Positions 33,006 through 35,970 of a stretch of 35,970 nucleotides of DNA are shown here, piece by piece. A program made the position numbers and the translations under genes. Under the pieces are notes generated by a model that saw nothing but the letters and a program-made list of their open reading frames with translations, ran no database searches and was not told the DNA's origin. The DNA comes from Candidatus Kuenenia stuttgartensis (lineage in GTDB: Bacteria; Planctomycetota; Planctomycetia; Gemmatales; Gemmataceae). Each line of letters starts with the position of its first letter. The first letter of the stretch is position 1. The DNA is taken from assembly GCA_945897965.1 (NCBI GenBank), contig CAMDHK010000011.1, forward strand, positions 1 through 35,970, in the 5' to 3' direction.

Positions 33006-35876
33006 TCAGGAGAGGGTTCTGAGAACCTGTTCAACCTTGTAAGCTTCAATCACATCATCAACCTTGATATCATCATAGTTGAGGATTTTGATACCACATT
33101 CGAAGCCTTCACGCACTTCGCGCACATCATCTTTGAAGCGCTTGAGAGATTCGAGCCCGACATTTTTTTCAGGAGGTGGATAGATCACTACGCCATTCCT
33201 GATCAATCTTATTTTAGCAGATCGTTCAATGGTGCCTTGGGTTACATAACAACCTGCAATGGTACCAACCCTGCTGATTTTGAAGGAATCGCGCACCACA
33301 GCCCTGCCAAGATGAATAATATCTTCGCGTGGTTTGAGCTTTCCTTCTAAAGCATTACGTACATCTTCTGCAAGTTTGTAGATGATGTTGTATTGCCTGA
33401 TTTGAATGCCCTTTTCTTCCGCAAGTGCCCTGGCTCGATCGTCTGGAACCGAATTGAAACCAACAATGATGGTGTCATCGGGCGATGCAAGTGCAAGCTG
33501 AACATCGCTTTCAGTGATCCCGCCTACACCGGTGTGAAGCACGCGTACCGCAACTTCTTCGTGAGTAAGCTTTTCAAGTTCTTTACGGATGGCTTCGATG
33601 GAGCCGCGGAAATCTGCCTTCAAGATTACTTTAAGTTCGGTAACTTTGGCGGCAGACAAATTCTCGAGCGTCATGGGTGAGCGCTTGTAAATGTTCGATT
33701 CCAAGGCCCGCATTTTTCGCTTCTCTGCTATCTCTCGAGCCTCTGCCAAATCTGAAATCACCACGAAGGTGTCATCAGCGTTAGGCAGTTCATCAAGCCC
33801 TGTAATTTTGCATGGTATGCTTGGGCCCGCTTGCGAAATCGGTTTGCCCATATCGTCATACATCATGCGAACTCGGCCGTAACCGGATCCGCAAAGGATG
33901 ACATCGCCCTTTTTCAAAGTACCATCTTGTACAATAACGGTGGCAAAAACCCCTTCGCCTTCGCTAACATTGGCTTCTAAACAAACGCCCTTGGCAGTCT
34001 TGTTAGGGTTGGCCTTGAACTCTTCAACTTCTGCAACAAGCGAAATGTTGTCTAGAAGTTCATTGATGCCTTTGCCAGTTGCTGCGCTGGTTTGTACGAA
34101 TTGAACATCGCCACCCATGGTATCGGGGATCAAGCCTTGGCCGTATAACTGCTGTTCGGTTTTGCGCAGGTTGGCATTGGGAAGATCAATCTTGTTGATT
34201 GCAACAATGATTTTAACATTGGCAGCCTTGGCATGGCTGATAGCTTCTTCAGTTTGGGGCATTACGCCATCGTCTGCAGCAACCACGATGACTGCAATAT
34301 CGGTAACATTTGCACCACGTGCACGCATTTTTGTAAAGGCTTCATGGCCCGGGGTATCAAGGAAGGTAATGGGCTTGCCATTATGTTCAACTCGCCAAGC
34401 ACGGATACACTGGGTGATACCACCTGCCTCGGAAGCAGCAATTTCGCTTTTCCGAATTTTGTCGAGGAGCGAGGTTTTACCATGATCCACATGGCCCATG
34501 ATGGTAACAATAGGTGCGCGAAGGATTAAATCTTCGGGAGCGTTATCTTTGCTGGAATCGGAAATGATCTTGTCTTCGAGATCTTCCTTGCGCTTGATTT
34601 CAAGCTCGCAACCAACTTCCAAGGCAATGGTGGCGGCATAATCAGGATCGACAATCGAGTTGATGTTCAATCCTGTTGCAAGGCCTGCGCCCATTAGTTT
34701 CATCAGCAATTCGCCCGATTTTATACCTAAGGCTTCGGATAATGCCCGCACCGTGATGGGCACTTCAACTGGTACTTTGCCTTTGCGAGGCTGAGGGCCT
34801 TTGAGCGTTTTCTGCCTACGGCGTTCGCGCACAATTCTTTGTTGTTCTAATTCTTCTTGATCAAGCAACCCGGAAAGGCTGGTGACTCTTGGTATCGTGA
34901 CATCGTTCTTTTTGCGAACTTCGCGTTCGCGATGGCGGTCAGATCTGCCTGCAACCCCACCAGGGCGCTTGCTGCCACCTTTGGATTTTCCTTTACCATC
35001 ATCATCTTCTTCATCGAAGGGAACAACAACGGGTACTTGGGGTTGAGCAACAGCAGCTTGCTGATTAAGGGCAACCTGACGCTTAATATCCTCAAAGCGT
35101 ATTGGCCCACCACCTTTACCTACTAAGTCTTTGGGGATTTCGCCTATTTTGCGAGGGCCCGTTGGAACTGGAGGTGGTAGCTTCTTTTCTTCAACTGGCC
35201 TTGGCTTAATAATGGGAGGCGCAGTGAAATGCACCCCTGTTGGCCTCATCGGAGTCCGAGCCTTTAATCTTCGTAAGCCTGGGTCGCCAGCGCCTGGCCT
35301 AGGTGCTGCATCTAGATTGCGCATGCGCATGTTTCGAACTGATGGAACCGATGGAACCGAAGCAATTGGCGCATCTTTGACAGTTGCAACTTCAGGTATT
35401 TCGGTCGAAATTAGATTAGGTTCTGGGGTAGCAATGTGCACTTCGGGTGCAATCACTTCTGGTACTTGTACTTCGGGCGCAATCACATCTGGTACGGGTA
35501 CTTCGATTTTCGCAACAGGTGCTATAGGTACGGCTGTTATTGGGGTTGGTTCAGTAGGAACCTTTGGGGCTTTTGCAGGTTCTTTTTTAACTGCAGCAGG
35601 CTTTGCAATTGTGGGTGGCTTAGTAGGCGCAATTACCGTTGGGGCAGTAGGGATTGTCGGAACCGAAGGTGTGGATGATCCAGCAGTCGCAATTCCAGCG
35701 GTGTTTAATCCGCCTTTGCTGATGATGGTTTCAACCTGTTCACGCTGGACAGGTTCTAAACTGCTCAGTTGATTTTTTATATCGAATGCCAGCCTGTGAC
35801 AAAGAGCAATCAAATCTTTGCAATCAACATCCAACTCTTTGGCAAGAACATAGATTCGAATTTTATCTTTTAGCAA
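33006..35876 (-). CDS. infB: Translation initiation factor IF-2
   Basis: IF-2 is the GTPase that brings fMet-tRNA to the 30S subunit. The N-terminal IF2_N motif [19 protein letters not shown] is followed by a long proline/valine/alanine-rich linker (about 75-370) and a second IF2_N-like region ([20 protein letters not shown]). The G domain has G1 [11 protein letters not shown]2 around GGITQ, G3 DTPGHEAF and G4 NKID. Domains II-IV run to VEQVLRTLS. The frame is open to an ATG at 35918, but that has no Shine-Dalgarno. GGAG six bases before the TTG at 35876 gives [15 protein letters not shown], the usual IF-2 beginning, so 35876 is preferred (956 aa). It heads the infB-DUF503-rbfA cluster. Confidence 0.95.
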   Translation of the reverse strand: MLKDKIRIYVLAKELDVDCKDLIALCHRLAFDIKNQLSSLEPVQREQVETIISKGGLNTAGIATAGSSTPSVPTIPTAPTVIAPTKPPTIAKPAAVKKEPAKAPKVPTEPTPITAVPIAPVAKIEVPVPDVIAPEVQVPEVIAPEVHIATPEPNLISTEIPEVATVKDAPIASVPSVPSVRNMRMRNLDAAPRPGAGDPGLRRLKARTPMRPTGVHFTAPPIIKPRPVEEKKLPPPVPTGPRKIGEIPKDLVGKGGGPIRFEDIKRQVALNQQAAVAQPQVPVVVPFDEEDDDGKGKSKGGSKRPGGVAGRSDRHREREVRKKNDVTIPRVTSLSGLLDQEELEQQRIVRERRRQKTLKGPQPRKGKVPVEVPITVRALSEALGIKSGELLMKLMGAGLATGLNINSIVDPDYAATIALEVGCELEIKRKEDLEDKIISDSSKDNAPEDLILRAPIVTIMGHVDHGKTSLLDKIRKSEIAASEAGGITQCIRAWRVEHNGKPITFLDTPGHEAFTKMRARGANVTDIAVIVVAADDGVMPQTEEAISHAKAANVKIIVAINKIDLPNANLRKTEQQLYGQGLIPDTMGGDVQFVQTSAATGKGINELLDNISLVAEVEEFKANPNKTAKGVCLEANVSEGEGVFATVIVQDGTLKKGDVILCGSGYGRVRMMYDDMGKPISQAGPSIPCKITGLDELPNADDTFVVISDLAEAREIAEKRKMRALESNIYKRSPMTLENLSAAKVTELKVILKADFRGSIEAIRKELEKLTHEEVAVRVLHTGVGGITESDVQLALASPDDTIIVGFNSVPDDRARALAEEKGIQIRQYNIIYKLAEDVRNALEGKLKPREDIIHLGRAVVRDSFKISRVGTIAGCYVTQGTIERSAKIRLIRNGVVIYPPPEKNVGLESLKRFKDDVREVREGFECGIKILNYDDIKVDDVIEAYKVEQVLRTLS
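35440..35505. repeat. 30-bp tandem repeat inside the infB linker
   Basis: Two 30-bp units (35440-35469, 35470-35499) and a 6-bp start of a third encode the ten-residue repeat [10 protein letters not shown] / [10 protein letters not shown] in the IF-2 linker. This is in-frame and compatible with a flexible spacer. It explains the open plus-strand frame across this region. Confidence 0.75.
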
Positions 35877-35970
35877 GCTTGGCTCCAGTACCTCTTCAAA
35901 AAACCCCCGCAAATGCATTCAAACGAATGTCATAATACTATTCTAACGCAATAAAACTGGTTGAAAAGAT

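Noticed and set aside
35131-35772. 213-codon plus-strand ORF
   Set aside because: It is the antisense shadow of the proline/valine/alanine-rich linker of infB. The repetitive G/T/A-rich translation has no domain character.

Overview
The window looks like chromosomal DNA of a planctomycete, probably from the Gemmatales side of Planctomycetota. The clues are a secreted PQQ-type propeller protein with the N-terminal WPQFRGP motif, a secreted repeat protein with WYLVGPFDN, a fungal-type ketol-acid reductoisomerase, an endonuclease III-like Fe-S protein of unusual type, frequent TTG/GTG starts, and many long genes of unknown or membrane/TPR type. Base composition is moderate (mid-40s % GC by eye), except for a GC-richer patch at about 22.4-23.6 kb. 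The taxonomic call is inference from protein character; no rRNA or tRNA gene is visible.

Left edge (1-696): no gene, but dense repeat structure. There is a nested palindromic element (11-195), a hairpin (329-357), a 59-bp tandem repeat with G-quadruplex motifs (451-603) and a probable terminator for the leftward genes (619-646). From 6563 down to 697, five leftward genes form a likely operon: ribonuclease D, threonine synthase, dihydrodipicolinate reductase, a secreted HEAT-like protein and a secreted PQQ-propeller protein. Divergent from RNase D is a small Sm-like ORF, with a palindrome/promoter between them.

Middle (7-20 kb): a leftward M19 dipeptidase faces away from a rightward ilvC, followed by a good terminator, then a large secreted YncE-propeller/phosphoesterase fusion and comEC. 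A second leftward operon follows: lysS, a LolC/E-type permease, a LolD-type ATPase, ilvE and a universal stress protein. Next come a rightward creatininase-family amidohydrolase and a leftward HemN/HemW-like radical SAM protein.

Accessory patch (22.24-24.08 kb): a GC-shifted, decaying island. It holds a frameshifted small membrane-protein remnant, a PIN-domain toxin plus small partner gene (the toxin has a 1-nt frameshift near its start), attC-like 7-mers bracketing that pair, a short REP/MITE-like inverted repeat, and a headless TPR-gene remnant.

Right part (24.1-35.97 kb): zinc alcohol dehydrogenase and agmatine deiminase (leftward), a YheT-type alpha/beta hydrolase (rightward), ATP-dependent PEP carboxykinase (leftward), and a large membrane-TPR protein (rightward) preceded by a 12-codon leader ORF coupled through TAATG. 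Then comes the leftward translation cluster infB - DUF503 - rbfA - endonuclease III-like protein. nusA would be expected just beyond the right edge, but that cannot be seen here.

Most genes are ordinary housekeeping genes. The items most worth follow-up are the 22-24 kb island, the G-rich 59-bp repeats, the Sm-like ORF beside RNase D, the endonuclease III homologue without its catalytic lysine, and the coupled leader ORF at 28946.
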